The position numbers were made by a program, and so were the translations under genes. The notes beneath the pieces were generated by a model, which searched no databases, had not been told where the DNA came from, and saw only the letters and a program-made list of their open reading frames with translations. This document shows positions 11,207 through 20,310 of a stretch of DNA of 64,000 nt, piece by piece. The stretch is from Streptococcus sp. SK643 (GTDB lineage Bacteria > Bacillota > Bacilli > Lactobacillales > Streptococcaceae), in the NCBI RefSeq assembly GCF_000259505.1, contig NZ_AJMM01000006.1, forward strand, positions 1 to 64,000, in the 5' to 3' direction. Position 1 is the stretch's first letter; each line of letters begins with the position of its first letter.

Positions 11207-11401
11207 TTAATCAATAACTTTATTCATTTTACGATCAAAATCATAACGTCCCATCATGACAACATGTTCACAATTACTGCATTTTATTTTGATATCTGCC
11301 CCTATGCGTGTAATTTCCCAACGATTGGCTTTTTTACCAGTTGACTTGATGGTACAAGCATGTGGCTTTTTCATCTCAACAAAATTTCCAACTTGATACA
11401 T
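11207..11401 (-). CDS. DUF951-family small protein
   Basis: The 64-residue protein starts at MYQVGNFVEMKKPHAC, behind a good ribosome binding site (aaaggagag). The longer upstream reading is mostly overlap with dnaN and is not used. It carries the DUF951 pattern with a C-x2-C pair (KCSNCEHVVMMGRYDFDRK) and an earlier Cys, suggesting metal or nucleic-acid binding. This family regularly sits between dnaN and ychF in streptococci. Function is unknown. Confidence 0.88.
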   Translation of the reverse strand: MYQVGNFVEMKKPHACTIKSTGKKANRWEITRIGADIKIKCSNCEHVVMMGRYDFDRKMNKVID

Positions 11402-11465
11402 ACTACTCTCCTTTTCTTTTTCGATTATATCATAAAAGAGGCGAGCTAGGCTCAACCTCTTAAAA

Positions 11466-12602
11466 TTAATTTGTACGAACTGGGGTGATAAGTTGCATAA
11501 AGTCCTCGTCAGTATCTGCTGGCACAAGAGTAAATGGACGAACAGCTGAGATAAAGCTAATGGTCACCTTTTCGCTATTTAAAGCTTTCAGAGAATCAAT
11601 CAAATAAGTTGGGTTGAAACTAATGGTCAAATCTTCACCAATAACCTGATCAGTATCGATTTCTTCGTTTACTTTACCAACTTCTGGAGAGTGAACATGG
11701 GCGCTAACAACCCTATCTTTAATTTCAAGTTTCACAGTACCATTTTGAGTAGCACTCGATAAAAGACGAGCACGCTCCATCGATTGTCGTAATTTAACAA
11801 CATCAAAAGTAACTTCCGTATTAAATTCTGTTGGAATCAAACGATCTGTGTCAGGATAATTTCCTTCTAGGAGACGAGTATAAAAGCTAATATTTTCACT
11901 TCTAAAAAGGATTTGGTTATTTGCGAAGAAAATCTCAACTGTTTCAATATCATCTGTAAATACCGCTGAAAATTCACGTAGAGAACGGCTAGGAATGACA
12001 ACATCAAAATCATCACTATTTTTCTCAAGCGTTAATTTTTTCTGGCTTAGACGATGAGAATCTGTTGCCACTGTTTTTAGCTCTTTGTGTTGACTCAATA
12101 CAAAATGAACACCTGTTAAAATCGGACGACTTTCCTGTGTACTTGCAGCAAATGCTGTTTCATTGATAATTTTCTTGAGTAATTTTGTTTCAAGAATTAA
12201 AGGAGTGCTTACTGAAATTTCTTGGATTCGTGGATATTGTTCACTATCTTTTCCTTTTAGGGTAATTTCTGATTTGCCACTGGTTAAAACAATTTGTTTT
12301 TGCTCAATTTCTTTAAAATCAAGTGTCACATCAGGAAGACTAGATATGACATTTATAAAGAAAGAAGCTTCAAGAAGAATAGAACCTAAGGAAGTAATTA
12401 GTAAACCAGCATCTTCATTTGTTTGAGAAATAAAATTTTCAATTGAAATTTGACCATTTGAGCCGATTAAAGTAATACCTTCATTGGTAACATCAATTTT
12501 TATAGTTGATAAAATGGGAATAGCATTTTTTGAACTAATAGCTCTTTTTGTAGTATTCAAAGCTTGTAGAAATAAATTTTTATTAATTGAGAAATGAATC
12601 AT
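11466..12602 (-). CDS. dnaN: DNA polymerase III beta subunit (sliding clamp)
   Basis: The beta clamp tethers DNA polymerase III to the template and recruits other replication factors. The 378-residue product reads through three clamp domains, starting MIHFSINKNLFLQALN and ending with the conserved VRPFTLVPADTDEDFMQLITPVRTN. It follows dnaA after a 158-base intergenic region with DnaA boxes, the standard dnaA-dnaN layout. Confidence 0.97.
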   Translation of the reverse strand: MIHFSINKNLFLQALNTTKRAISSKNAIPILSTIKIDVTNEGITLIGSNGQISIENFISQTNEDAGLLITSLGSILLEASFFINVISSLPDVTLDFKEIEQKQIVLTSGKSEITLKGKDSEQYPRIQEISVSTPLILETKLLKKIINETAFAASTQESRPILTGVHFVLSQHKELKTVATDSHRLSQKKLTLEKNSDDFDVVIPSRSLREFSAVFTDDIETVEIFFANNQILFRSENISFYTRLLEGNYPDTDRLIPTEFNTEVTFDVVKLRQSMERARLLSSATQNGTVKLEIKDRVVSAHVHSPEVGKVNEEIDTDQVIGEDLTISFNPTYLIDSLKALNSEKVTISFISAVRPFTLVPADTDEDFMQLITPVRTN

Positions 12603-12760
12603 GGATTCTCCTTTATTTATTTTTAGTATTAGAAGGATAATAGTAATAATAGAGTCTGTGAAATCTGTGGAAAACTGATTTCAAGATAGTTATAGCAAGT
12701 GTTTTGGTTTGTTTAAAAAGTGTGGATAAAAAAGAGTGAAAAGTAAAAGTTATTCACAGG
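12603..12760. promoter_or_regulatory. dnaA-dnaN intergenic DnaA boxes
   Basis: This gap holds a perfect box tgtggataa at 12721-12729, the near match ttattcaca at 12750-12758 and the weaker tgtggaaaa at 12666-12674. In low-GC Gram-positives, DnaA boxes on both sides of dnaA form a bipartite origin. The boxes may also control dnaN transcription. Confidence 0.8.
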
Positions 12761-14122
12761 CTACTTGATTTTCTTTTTAATTGATTCTATTTCTAAACGT
12801 AAATTATCATCATCTTCTATCAAAGATTTAATTTTTGCGTGGGCATGAATGACTGTGGTATGATCTTTTCCTCCAAACTCTTTCCCTATTTTTGGAAGAC
12901 TGTTATCTGTTAATTCTCTGGAAAGATACATGGCTACTTGACGTGCTAAAACAATATTTTGAAGACGTCTACTTCCCTTCATTTCTTTGACACTAACTCC
13001 ATAGAAGTTACCTACTTCAGTTTGAATTTTATCAATTGGAATGACGAGGATTTGGCTAACATCTTGTTTTCGAGCTCTAATAGCTTCTGCAGCAACATCA
13101 ATTGTAATATCTTTGATTTTCTTTACTCTAGCAACTAAAGTGATATCATTAATTGCCCCTTCAAGATCGCGAACATTTGAATCAAATTGACCTGCTAAGT
13201 ATTCTAAAGTATCGCTTTGGAAATTGTAATCCAAATGTTCAGTTTTGCTTTGTAGAATGGCAATTCGCGTTTCAAATTCAGGAGGTGTAATGTGCTGGGT
13301 TAATCCCCAACTAAAGCGCGTGACAAGTCTTTCTTCAAGCCCTTCCAGATGTTTTGGACTTCTATCACTGGTTAGGACAATTTGTTTTTGCTTGTCGTGC
13401 AGTGCATTAAAGGTATTGAAAAATTCTTCTTGTGTTGCAACTTTTTTACCACTTAGAGATTGGATATCATCAATCAATAAAAGATCAAGGCTACGGTATG
13501 TCTTTTTAAACTTTTCCATTTCTCCCAGTCTTAAGTGATCTAGAAAGTCATTAATAAAGCTTTCAGCAGGGATATATTTAACACGCGCATCAGGAATGTT
13601 TTTTAGAATTTCATTACCAATAGCATTTAATAGGTGAGTTTTACCTAGACCTGGACCTCCATATATAAAAAGAGGGTTATAGGTCAAAGCTAGATCCTCT
13701 GAAACAGCTAAAGCAGCAGATTTTGCCCAAACGTTTCCATCGCCTTGGATAAAATTATCAAAGGTATACTTTTCTTTTAATCCAGTATCAGAATAAGGAA
13801 TAGTTTCCAACTTTGGACTGTGGTTATAGATATTAGAATGAATGGCTTCTTCTACTTGTGAGATATTAGTAACTTGAGGTTTAGTGAAAACATAATGTGC
13901 CCTTATTTCAGCATCGTAAATTTCAAACCCGGCTACTACAATAATATCTTTCAGTTGTTTTTCCCATACCATTTCCATCTCAGATCTTGGCAGAAATATA
14001 GTGGCAACATTCTCTTCTACCTTGATTAGTTCAGCTTGGATAGCATAGAAATCATACATGGATCGTGTCAATCTTTCTTGTGCAAATTCCAATATACGGT
14101 TCCAAAACTGTTTTTCTTTCAA
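12761..14122 (-). CDS. dnaA: Chromosomal replication initiator DnaA
   Basis: DnaA binds DnaA boxes and melts oriC. Reading from the second of two TTG codons gives 453 residues starting (M)[14 protein letters not shown]. The AAA+ domain has GGPGLGKTH near residue 155 and LLIDDIQ. The C-terminal DNA-binding signature [15 protein letters not shown] is intact. There is no ATG start: the strong Shine-Dalgarno aaggagg (14134-14140) is followed by TTG at 14125 and TTG at 14122, so a TTG initiator is used, as in pneumococcus. Which of the two is used is open; 14125 would add one residue. Confidence 0.97.
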   Translation of the reverse strand: MKEKQFWNRILEFAQERLTRSMYDFYAIQAELIKVEENVATIFLPRSEMEMVWEKQLKDIIVVAGFEIYDAEIRAHYVFTKPQVTNISQVEEAIHSNIYNHSPKLETIPYSDTGLKEKYTFDNFIQGDGNVWAKSAALAVSEDLALTYNPLFIYGGPGLGKTHLLNAIGNEILKNIPDARVKYIPAESFINDFLDHLRLGEMEKFKKTYRSLDLLLIDDIQSLSGKKVATQEEFFNTFNALHDKQKQIVLTSDRSPKHLEGLEERLVTRFSWGLTQHITPPEFETRIAILQSKTEHLDYNFQSDTLEYLAGQFDSNVRDLEGAINDITLVARVKKIKDITIDVAAEAIRARKQDVSQILVIPIDKIQTEVGNFYGVSVKEMKGSRRLQNIVLARQVAMYLSRELTDNSLPKIGKEFGGKDHTTVIHAHAKIKSLIEDDDNLRLEIESIKKKIK

Positions 14123-14125
14123 CAA

Positions 14126-14375
14126 TTCTTCAACCTCCTTTACTTATTGGTTTTAACTTCTGTGCTAGTTTTATTTTACCATACCTAGCAATATTTTTCC
14201 ACAGCTTAGGTAGCTATCACAATAAAGATTTTCCACAAGTTGTGAATAGTAATCCACAATGTTACTAGGTTTTATCCACAGATTGGGGAAAAGAAGCAAA
14301 AATATTGATTATAAAGGATTTTAATTATAAAAAATAGTGGATAACTTTGTGAAATGAAAAAATAAAAAAACAGCC
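14126..14375. other. Chromosomal origin of replication (oriC)
   Basis: The dnaA-parB intergenic region has clustered DnaA boxes. They are ttttccaca at 14195 and 14229, tgtgaatag at 14241, taatccaca at 14250, the perfect ttatccaca at 14272, and agtggataa at 14336. An AT-rich stretch at about 14297-14336 is a candidate duplex unwinding element. Position beside dnaA, parB nearby, and parS sites around it all support oriC. Confidence 0.93.
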
Positions 14376-15134
14376 TTATTTCAGACTGTTGATAATTCTA
14401 TCGTATTCTTCTTGACTAGAAAAAGAGAAAATAATTTTTCCATGGTCTTTTTTAGACAGTTTGATTTCTACATCTAATCCTAATAGGGTTTTTAATTGAT
14501 GCTCTTCATTTTTTATGAAATAATCCGTATTTTGAGGTTTCTTCATCTTTTTTTTTGAAAGAAGAGATTCTAATCTCCTAACTGAAATTTCCTCTTTTAG
14601 TATGAGGTGAAAGAAATATTCTTGCTGCTCTTTGTTTAGTCCAACTAAGGAACGTGCATGAGCTTGAGATAGCTTGCCATCTTCTACTTTTGATAGGATA
14701 TGTTCTGGTAGAGAAAGTAAACGGATAGAATTGCTTATATAAGGACGAGACTTGCCCATTTGATCTGCAATTTCAGTATGAGTAAATCCTTTATTTATGA
14801 GAGATTCAAATGCGCGTGCTTCTTCTACTGGATTTAAATTTTCTCTCTGTAAATTTTCAATGATAGATTGAACCATCATCTCTTTGTCTGAAAGACTTTT
14901 GACAATGGCTGGAATAGAGGTAAGGCCAGCTAAGAGAGACGCTCTGTATCTTCTTTCTCCTGCAAGGATTTCGTAACCAATTACAGGAGATTGGCGAACA
15001 ATAATGGGTTGAATAATGCCATTTTCTTTAATGGACTGAGCTAGTTCTTGTAACTTATTAGCATCAAATTCTTTTCGAGGCTGATAGGGATTTTTTTGTA
15101 TATCTTTGATAGAAATCATCTCAAATTTTTCCAT
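14376..15134 (-). CDS. parB: Chromosome partitioning protein ParB (Spo0J)
   Basis: ParB binds parS, spreads along DNA and loads SMC condensin near the origin. The 252-residue protein has the N-terminal ParB/Srx domain with LAGERRYRASLLAG, then the helix-turn-helix region FTHTEIADQMGKSRPYISNSIRLL. No parA is present in the window, as is normal for streptococci. It is 57 bases downstream of htrA and likely cotranscribed. Three parS-like sites in this window are its probable targets. Confidence 0.96.
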   Translation of the reverse strand: MEKFEMISIKDIQKNPYQPRKEFDANKLQELAQSIKENGIIQPIIVRQSPVIGYEILAGERRYRASLLAGLTSIPAIVKSLSDKEMMVQSIIENLQRENLNPVEEARAFESLINKGFTHTEIADQMGKSRPYISNSIRLLSLPEHILSKVEDGKLSQAHARSLVGLNKEQQEYFFHLILKEEISVRRLESLLSKKKMKKPQNTDYFIKNEEHQLKTLLGLDVEIKLSKKDHGKIIFSFSSQEEYDRIINSLK

Positions 15135-15191
15135 GATTCTACACTAACATATCTTTTTATTTCTGTAAAGCTTTCTTTACACTGATGTCAA

Positions 15192-16370
15192 TTAAGATTC
15201 TAAATCATTAGAGCTCTTATCTAATTTGATAGTAGCAGTCCCTTCTTTACCATTACGGTAGAAGGTTATTTTAATAGTATCTCCAATAGAATGATTGTAA
15301 AGGGCACTTTGTAAGTCTGTTGATGAAGAAATATCTTTATCATCAACTTTTGTAATAACATCGTATTTTTCAAGATGGCCATTCGCAGGGAGGTTATCTT
15401 GAACAGATCGGACAACTACACCAGCAGTAATATTACTTGGAATATTTAATCTTCTGATATCGCTTGTGCTAATATTTGATAAATTAACCATTTGAATTCC
15501 CAAAGCTGGTCGCGTCACTTTTCCGTTTTTTTCTAATTGATTAATAATATTGATAGCATCATTTGCAGGAATAGCAAATCCAAGGCCTTCTACAGACGTT
15601 CCACCGTTAGTTGCTATCTTACTAGATGTAATTCCAATAACTTGTCCCTGAATATTGATGAGGGGACCACCAGAGTTACCAGGGTTAATGGCAGTATCTG
15701 TTTGAATAGCTTTTGTAGAAATGGCTTGTCCATCTTCAGATTTTAATGACACATTTCTATCTAAACTTGATACAATACCTTGAGTAACAGTATTTGCATA
15801 TTCTGAACCTAATGGGCTACCAATAGCAATGGCAGTTTCTCCTACGGTTAACTTACTAGAATCACCAAATTCAGCTACTGTTGTCACTTTTTCTGAAGAG
15901 ATTTTTACAACAGCAATATCAGAGAAGGTGTCAGCACCAACGATTTCTCCTGGAACTTTAGTTCCATCTGAAAGTCGAATATCTAGTTTGCTAGCTCCGT
16001 TAATAACGTGATTATTAGTAACAATATAAGCTTCCTTATCATTTTTTTTGTAGATGACTCCTGAACCTTCACTAGATACTTGTTGAGAATCTGTCACTGT
16101 ATCATCATTACCAAATACGCTGTTTTGTCTATTTGCTGAATAGGTGATGACAGAAACAACAGCATCTTTTACTTTATTAACGGCTTGGGTTGTTGAATTT
16201 TCGTTTTTATAGGCAGTCTGTGTAATAGTACTGTTATTTGAATTAGAGACTCCATTTTTTGAACTCAATTGAATGATTGAAAAACTTCCTAATGCACCAC
16301 TGATAAAGCTAATGACAATAACAACTAATAATTGAAACCATTTTTTGTAAAATGTTTGTAGGTGTTTCAT
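15192..16370 (-). CDS. htrA: Serine protease HtrA/DegP
   Basis: HtrA is a surface serine protease for damaged or secreted proteins. In pneumococcus it also limits competence by degrading CSP. The 392-residue protein has one N-terminal membrane anchor (about residues 13-33). The trypsin-like catalytic triad shows as VTNNHVIN (His), SDIAVVKI (Asp) and GNSGGPL (Ser), and one PDZ domain is C-terminal (from about residue 285). A CiaR box lies upstream (16416-16432). Its place beside the com locus matches pneumococcus. Confidence 0.96.
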   Translation of the reverse strand: MKHLQTFYKKWFQLLVVIVISFISGALGSFSIIQLSSKNGVSNSNNSTITQTAYKNENSTTQAVNKVKDAVVSVITYSANRQNSVFGNDDTVTDSQQVSSEGSGVIYKKNDKEAYIVTNNHVINGASKLDIRLSDGTKVPGEIVGADTFSDIAVVKISSEKVTTVAEFGDSSKLTVGETAIAIGSPLGSEYANTVTQGIVSSLDRNVSLKSEDGQAISTKAIQTDTAINPGNSGGPLINIQGQVIGITSSKIATNGGTSVEGLGFAIPANDAINIINQLEKNGKVTRPALGIQMVNLSNISTSDIRRLNIPSNITAGVVVRSVQDNLPANGHLEKYDVITKVDDKDISSSTDLQSALYNHSIGDTIKITFYRNGKEGTATIKLDKSSNDLES

Positions 16371-16399
16371 ATTTGCCTCCGTATTTTTTAATTACTGAA

Positions 16400-16432
16400 A
16401 GTATAAACTGACTATCTTAATTATAACTTAAA
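16400..16432 (-). promoter_or_regulatory. CiaR box and -10 of the htrA promoter
   Basis: On the minus strand the motif TTTAAG-N5-ATTAAG (16416-16432) matches the CiaR direct repeat NTTAAG-N5-WTTAAG. The -10 TATACT lies at 16400-16405. CiaRH activation of htrA is established in pneumococcus; here it is inferred from the site. Confidence 0.82.
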
Positions 16433-16452
16433 AACAAAAGTTTTTCACAGAT

Positions 16453-16515
16453 TGTGGATAACTTTTAAAAATTGTGGTTTTCTAGGTTAGATTACACAAT
16501 TTATCTTGTGAATAA
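16453..16515. promoter_or_regulatory. Pair of DnaA boxes upstream of rlmH
   Basis: The perfect box tgtggataa at 16453-16461 and the near match tgtgaataa at 16507-16515 lie in the htrA-rlmH gap, about 2.1 kb from oriC. They may be an outlying part of the origin or a local DnaA regulatory site. Confidence 0.6.
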
Positions 16516-16551
16516 GATGTGAAAAAACTGAGAATATGTTAGAATAGAGAC

Positions 16552-17031
16552 ATGAAAATTAAAGTGGTAACAGTTGGAAAACTGAAAGAAAAGTATCTAA
16601 AAGATGGGATTGCAGAGTATACGAAACGAATTTCTCGCTTTTCTAAGCTTGAAATGATTGAATTATCAGATGAAAGAACACCAGATAAGGCTAGTGAATC
16701 TGAAAATCAGAAAATTTTAGAAATAGAAGGTCAGAGAATTTTATCAAAAGTTGGTGACCGTGATTTTGTTATTGTGTTAGCCATTGAAGGGAAAACTTTC
16801 TCCTCAGAAGAATTTAGTCAGCAATTAGAAGAAGCTTCTATAAAAGGATTTTCTACTCTTACTTTTATTATAGGGGGAAGTTTAGGTTTAGCTCCTATTG
16901 TGAAAAAGAGGGCCAATCTTTCTGTTAGTTTCGGTCGTTTAACCTTACCCCATCAGTTAATGAGGCTAGTCCTTGTTGAACAAATCTATCGCGCTTTTAC
17001 GATTCAGCAGGGATCTCCTTATCATAAATAG
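16552..17031 (+). CDS. rlmH: 23S rRNA (pseudouridine1915-N3)-methyltransferase RlmH
   Basis: RlmH is a small SPOUT-class methyltransferase acting on helix 69 of 23S rRNA in the assembled ribosome. The 159-residue protein is full length, with the SAM-binding knot visible as [13 protein letters not shown] and the C-terminal [24 protein letters not shown]. It sits next to htrA, as in pneumococcus. Confidence 0.97.
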   Translation: MKIKVVTVGKLKEKYLKDGIAEYTKRISRFSKLEMIELSDERTPDKASESENQKILEIEGQRILSKVGDRDFVIVLAIEGKTFSSEEFSQQLEEASIKGFSTLTFIIGGSLGLAPIVKKRANLSVSFGRLTLPHQLMRLVLVEQIYRAFTIQQGSPYHK

Positions 17032-17074
17032 AAAATTGACTTTAAACTGGATTTTTGGTAGAATAAGTGTGTTA

Positions 17075-17148
17075 GGTCTCATAGCTCAGCTGGATAGAGC
17101 ATTCGCCTTCTAAGCGAACGGTCGCAGGTTCGAATCCTGCTGGGATCA
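17075..17148 (+). tRNA. tRNA-Arg (anticodon TCT)
   Basis: A 74-nt cloverleaf can be folded by eye. The acceptor arms ggtctca/tgggatc pair, with two G-T pairs. The anticodon stem ttcgc/gcgaa encloses loop cttctaa, and the T arm is gcagg-ttcgaat-cctgc. The anticodon TCT reads AGA. CCA is not encoded. It precedes the com locus, as in pneumococcus. Confidence 0.96.
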
Positions 17149-17160
17149 ATATGTTAAAGA

Positions 17161-17186
17161 AAGCTGGGAATTTTCCCAGCTTTTTT
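17161..17186 (+). terminator. Terminator between tRNA-Arg and the com promoter
   Basis: The hairpin aagctggga/tcccagctt is followed by a run of T. It isolates comC-like/comDE transcription from tRNA-Arg. Confidence 0.88.
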
Positions 17187-17190
17187 ATGT

Positions 17191-17257
17191 ACATTTCAGG
17201 ATGAAAAAATGACAGTTGAGGGATTTTTTTCTAAAAAGGACCTTAGTTCTGTAAAAT
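17191..17257 (+). promoter_or_regulatory. ComE binding site and -10 of the comCDE promoter
   Basis: An imperfect direct repeat, acatttcagg (17191-17200) and acagttgagg (17212-17221), has its units 21 bp apart, about two helical turns. This is the classical ComE operator. A candidate -10 taaaat lies at 17252-17257. The control region is therefore kept although the downstream pheromone gene is abnormal. Confidence 0.9.
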
Positions 17258-17303
17258 AGATTTGTAGATTAACTGAAAATAAAAAGGTTTAGGAGATTTC
17301 AGT

Positions 17304-17375
17304 ATGAAAATAATTGTAAAATTAGAAAAGATTAAATGTTGGGATATTCGAAAATTAAAAAAAGATAAGGAGTAA
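17304..17375 (+). pseudogene. comC-position ORF lacking a double-glycine site and CSP
   Basis: At the exact place of comC, after an ideal ribosome binding site (aggag at 17291-17295, 8 nt before ATG), there is a 23-codon ORF. It begins MKIIVKLEKIKCW and ends KLKKDKE. The first residues resemble ComC leaders (MKNTVKLEQF...). There is no Gly-Gly cleavage site and none of the 16-17 residue mature CSP; the whole peptide is shorter than a normal leader alone. The stop is 9 bases before comD. Either comC has decayed by internal deletion, or a short basic peptide (8 Lys) is made without ComAB processing. I favour decay, but the intact RBS and operator keep the alternative open. Confidence 0.65.
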
Positions 17376-17384
17376 AAAGAGAAT

Positions 17385-18722
17385 ATGGAAATTATAATAG
17401 GAATAATAGATACCTTATTAACTTGTATTTTAATTAGTAAGATCTATAATAAAATATGTAAAACTTCAAAAACAGAAGAATATATTTTAGGTTTTATACT
17501 ATTTTTATTTCAATTGATTTATTATTATCTCTTTTTTTCGTTAAATCCTCATAGTTTTCTTTTAATTGTATATTACGCATTAATGAATGTGTATCCATTT
17601 ATATTTTACCTTTATTTAAAATTTATTAAAAAATACAATGACACAACAAACATATTTTTAAGTATCTCATTTTCATTACTATATCAAAGTACCCATACTT
17701 TTTTATCTGTGACTTCATCATCTATAACAGGAGATTTTCTTGCACAACATTATGAACCAATATTCTTTTTTATAATCAATTTAGTATCTTATTTTATAAT
17801 AGAAAAGATTATTACATATTTTCGTTTGGAATTAAATTATTTTGATAGGGATTACATGTATCCTTTTCTAAAAAAAGTACTACTAATATTTATTTTATTA
17901 TATATTTTATCCTTTATTTCAGATATAGTAAGTACAATTGCTCACTTAAATAGTTTTGGAAGTATTTTATCATCAATTGTTTTTATTTGTTTACTTTTGA
18001 CTTTCTTTGCTATGAATTCCCATAAAGATAAGATAGAAAAAGAAATTGCTTTGAATCAGAAAAAATTTGAACAAAGACATTTACAGAATTACACAGATGA
18101 GATTGTTGGTTTGTATAACGAAATACGTGGATTTCGTCATGACTATGCAGGCATGTTAGTTTGTATGCAGATGGCTATTGATAGTGGAGATTTACAAGAA
18201 ATTGATAGAGTTTACAATGAGGTTTTGGTCAAAGCCAATCTAAAATTACGTTCAGACAAGTACACTTACTTTGATTTAAATAATATAGAGGATTCAGCTT
18301 TGCGAAGCTTGATTGCTCAGGCAATTGTTTATGCCGGAAATAATGGTGTGGAATTTTCACTTGAAGTAAAAGATACAATTACGAATCTCCAAATTGAGCT
18401 ATTGGATTTGGTTCGAATTATGAGTGTTTTATTGAATAATGCGGTTGAAGGATCTGCTGAGAGTTGTAAAAAGAAAATAGAGGTAGCAGTGATTAAAATG
18501 GATTATGAAACTGTTATTGTTATTCAGAATTCATGTAAAGTCACTTCTACTCATCCGGAAGATTTATTTGCATTAGGTTTCTCTACAAAGGGAGCAAATA
18601 GGGGAATAGGTCTAAATAATGTGAAGGAAATATTGGACAAGTATGAAAATATTATTTTGGAAACAGTGATGGAAGATAGTACTTTTAGGCAAGTTATTAG
18701 GTTTAAGAGGGAGTTTGAATGA
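17385..18722 (+). CDS. comD: Competence histidine kinase ComD
   Basis: ComD is the membrane receptor kinase for competence-stimulating peptide. The 445-residue protein has about six or seven hydrophobic segments over residues 1-210 (the CSP sensor). The HPK10-type phospho-acceptor region is EIRGFRHDYAGML with His252, followed by ATPase motifs LLNNAVEG and RGIGLNNVKEI. The ORF is uninterrupted and overlaps comE by four bases (ATGA). Since the upstream pheromone ORF is abnormal, what this receptor senses is uncertain. Confidence 0.93.
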   Translation: MEIIIGIIDTLLTCILISKIYNKICKTSKTEEYILGFILFLFQLIYYYLFFSLNPHSFLLIVYYALMNVYPFIFYLYLKFIKKYNDTTNIFLSISFSLLYQSTHTFLSVTSSSITGDFLAQHYEPIFFFIINLVSYFIIEKIITYFRLELNYFDRDYMYPFLKKVLLIFILLYILSFISDIVSTIAHLNSFGSILSSIVFICLLLTFFAMNSHKDKIEKEIALNQKKFEQRHLQNYTDEIVGLYNEIRGFRHDYAGMLVCMQMAIDSGDLQEIDRVYNEVLVKANLKLRSDKYTYFDLNNIEDSALRSLIAQAIVYAGNNGVEFSLEVKDTITNLQIELLDLVRIMSVLLNNAVEGSAESCKKKIEVAVIKMDYETVIVIQNSCKVTSTHPEDLFALGFSTKGANRGIGLNNVKEILDKYENIILETVMEDSTFRQVIRFKREFE

Positions 18723-19471
18723 AAGTTTTAATTTTAGAGGATGTTATTGAACACCAAGTCAGATTAGAGACAATACTCGAGGAAATTTCTAAGGAGTCGA
18801 AAATTCCCATTTCATATAAGACTACAGGAAAAGTTCGTGAATTTAAAGAATATATTGAGAACGATGAAGTTAATCAACTCTATTTTTTAGACATCGATAT
18901 TCATGGAATTGAGAAAAAAGGATTAGAAGTTGCACAGTTTATTCGTCGCCACAATCCTTATGCAATCATTGTTTTCATCACTAGTAGATCAGAGTTTGCG
19001 ACTTTAACCTATAAATATCAGGTTTCAGCTTTAGACTTTATTGACAAGGATATAAATGAAGAATTGTTCAAAAAAAGAATTGAACAGAGTATCTTTTATA
19101 CAAAGAGTATGTTACTTGAAAATAAAAATGTTGTAGATTACTTTGACTATAGTTATAAAGGGAATGATTTAAAAATTCCTTACCATGATATTCTATATAT
19201 TGAAACGACAGGAGTATCGCATAAATTACGCATTATTGGTAAGAATTTTGCAAAGGAATTTTATGGAACAATTACAGATATAGAGGAGAAAGACCAAAAA
19301 AATCAACGATTTTATTCTCCACATAAATCATTTTTGGTAAATATAGGCAATATTAGAGAAATTGATCGAAAAAATATGGAAGTTGTTTTCTATGAAGACC
19401 ATCGTTGTCCTATTTCAAGATTAAAAATTAGAAAGTTGAGAGATATTTTGGAGAAAAAGTCTCAAAAGTAA
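18719..19471 (+). CDS. comE: Competence response regulator ComE
   Basis: ComE, when phosphorylated by ComD, activates comCDE, comAB and comX through the direct-repeat operator. The 250-residue protein has a receiver domain (about 1-120) with phospho-acceptor Asp58 in YFLDIDIHG. A C-terminal LytTR DNA-binding domain (about 140-250) includes PYHDILYIETTG and SPHKSFLVNIGNI. No damage is visible. A cognate ComE box lies upstream at 17191-17221. Confidence 0.95.
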   Translation: MKVLILEDVIEHQVRLETILEEISKESKIPISYKTTGKVREFKEYIENDEVNQLYFLDIDIHGIEKKGLEVAQFIRRHNPYAIIVFITSRSEFATLTYKYQVSALDFIDKDINEELFKKRIEQSIFYTKSMLLENKNVVDYFDYSYKGNDLKIPYHDILYIETTGVSHKLRIIGKNFAKEFYGTITDIEEKDQKNQRFYSPHKSFLVNIGNIREIDRKNMEVVFYEDHRCPISRLKIRKLRDILEKKSQK

Positions 19472-19522
19472 TTGACAATTAGTAAGAAATTGATATAATG
19501 GTTATATCTGCTACAGATAGAT

Positions 19523-19594
19523 GGTCCGTTGGTCAAGGGGTTAAGACACCGCCTTTTCACGGCGGTAACACGGGTTCGAATCCCGTACGGACTA
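19523..19594 (+). tRNA. tRNA-Glu (anticodon TTC)
   Basis: This is a 72-nt cloverleaf. Acceptor arms are ggtccgt/acggact, anticodon stem ccgcc/ggcgg with loop ttttcac, and T arm cgggt-tcgaatcccg. Anticodon TTC reads GAA/GAG. It lies 51 bases after comE and is followed 5 bases later by tRNA-Asn. Confidence 0.96.
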
Positions 19595-19599
19595 TTTAA

Positions 19600-19673
19600 T
19601 CCGCCATAGCTCAGTTGGTAGTAGCGCATGACTGTTAATCATGATGTCGTAGGTTCGAGTCCTACTGGCGGAG
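19600..19673 (+). tRNA. tRNA-Asn (anticodon GTT)
   Basis: This is a 74-nt cloverleaf. Acceptor arms are tccgcca/tggcgga, anticodon stem catga/tcatg with loop ctgttaa, and T arm gtagg-ttcgagt-cctac. It forms a small cluster with tRNA-Glu. Confidence 0.95.
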
Positions 19674-19682
19674 TAGATGAAA

Positions 19683-19710
19683 GGGAACACTGTTGTGTGT
19701 TCCCTTTTTT
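19683..19710. terminator. Terminator after the Glu-Asn tRNA pair
   Basis: The hairpin gggaacac/gtgttccc ends in a run of six T. It separates the tRNAs from the convergent TetR gene and may act in both directions. Confidence 0.88.
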
Positions 19711-19713
19711 GCA

Positions 19714-20256
19714 TCAATTCGTATCACCAAGCATCTTCATAAGGAAGTCTGTTATTTCTTGAGGACTTTCTTTTTTTCCATGTGCAATCCAAGTTTGACA
19801 AACACCAAAAAGTGCATGAGTTAGATAGATGCTACTATATTCTAATTCAGTGGTATTTAGATTTAGTTGCATAAAGCGTTTTTGTAAATCCGTACTGAGC
19901 ATGATATGAAGTTTATTTCGTAAGAAATTTTGGATTTCTTTAGTCCCATTTTCAGAAAGAAGGGCAGCCAGAAGTGGTTCTGATTCTAGATATTCAAAGA
20001 CTTCTAAAATAGCGTTTCTTTTGTGATGAGCATGTTTTTGAAAAATATATTCAAATGTATGGAATAGCTTGCTTTGATAGTGCTCAATCATATCATACTT
20101 ATCCTTATAGTGAGTATAGAAGCTGGAACGACTAATTCCGGCTTTTTTTGCTAACTTGACAGTAGAAATTTGATCAAATGGCTGTTCTATCAGTAGTTGT
20201 ACCATAGCATTTTCAATAGTTCGCTTTGTTTTTAAGCGTTTGTTACTTTCTTGCAT
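19714..20256 (-). CDS. TetR/AcrR-family transcriptional regulator
   Basis: The 180-residue protein has a typical N-terminal TetR helix-turn-helix (RTIENAMVQLLIEQPFDQISTVKLAKKAGISRSSFYTHYKDK, about residues 13-55) and a helical ligand/dimer domain of the TetR_C type. It is divergent from the YhgE-like gene. Two copies of a TTAGAC-based palindrome lie between them, so it probably represses itself and that gene. The ligand is unknown. Confidence 0.9.
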   Translation of the reverse strand: MQESNKRLKTKRTIENAMVQLLIEQPFDQISTVKLAKKAGISRSSFYTHYKDKYDMIEHYQSKLFHTFEYIFQKHAHHKRNAILEVFEYLESEPLLAALLSENGTKEIQNFLRNKLHIMLSTDLQKRFMQLNLNTTELEYSSIYLTHALFGVCQTWIAHGKKESPQEITDFLMKMLGDTN

Positions 20257-20276
20257 ATTTCCTCCTTATAAACAAA

Positions 20277-20293
20277 TTAGACTATGTGTCTAA
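20277..20293. promoter_or_regulatory. Putative TetR operator 1
   Basis: The 17-mer ttagactatgtgtctaa has inverted arms TTAGAC/GTCTAA. It lies 21 bases upstream of the TetR start. A second copy is at 20355-20371. Confidence 0.75.
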
Positions 20294-20310
20294 AAATTAA
20301 TTTTTTTATC

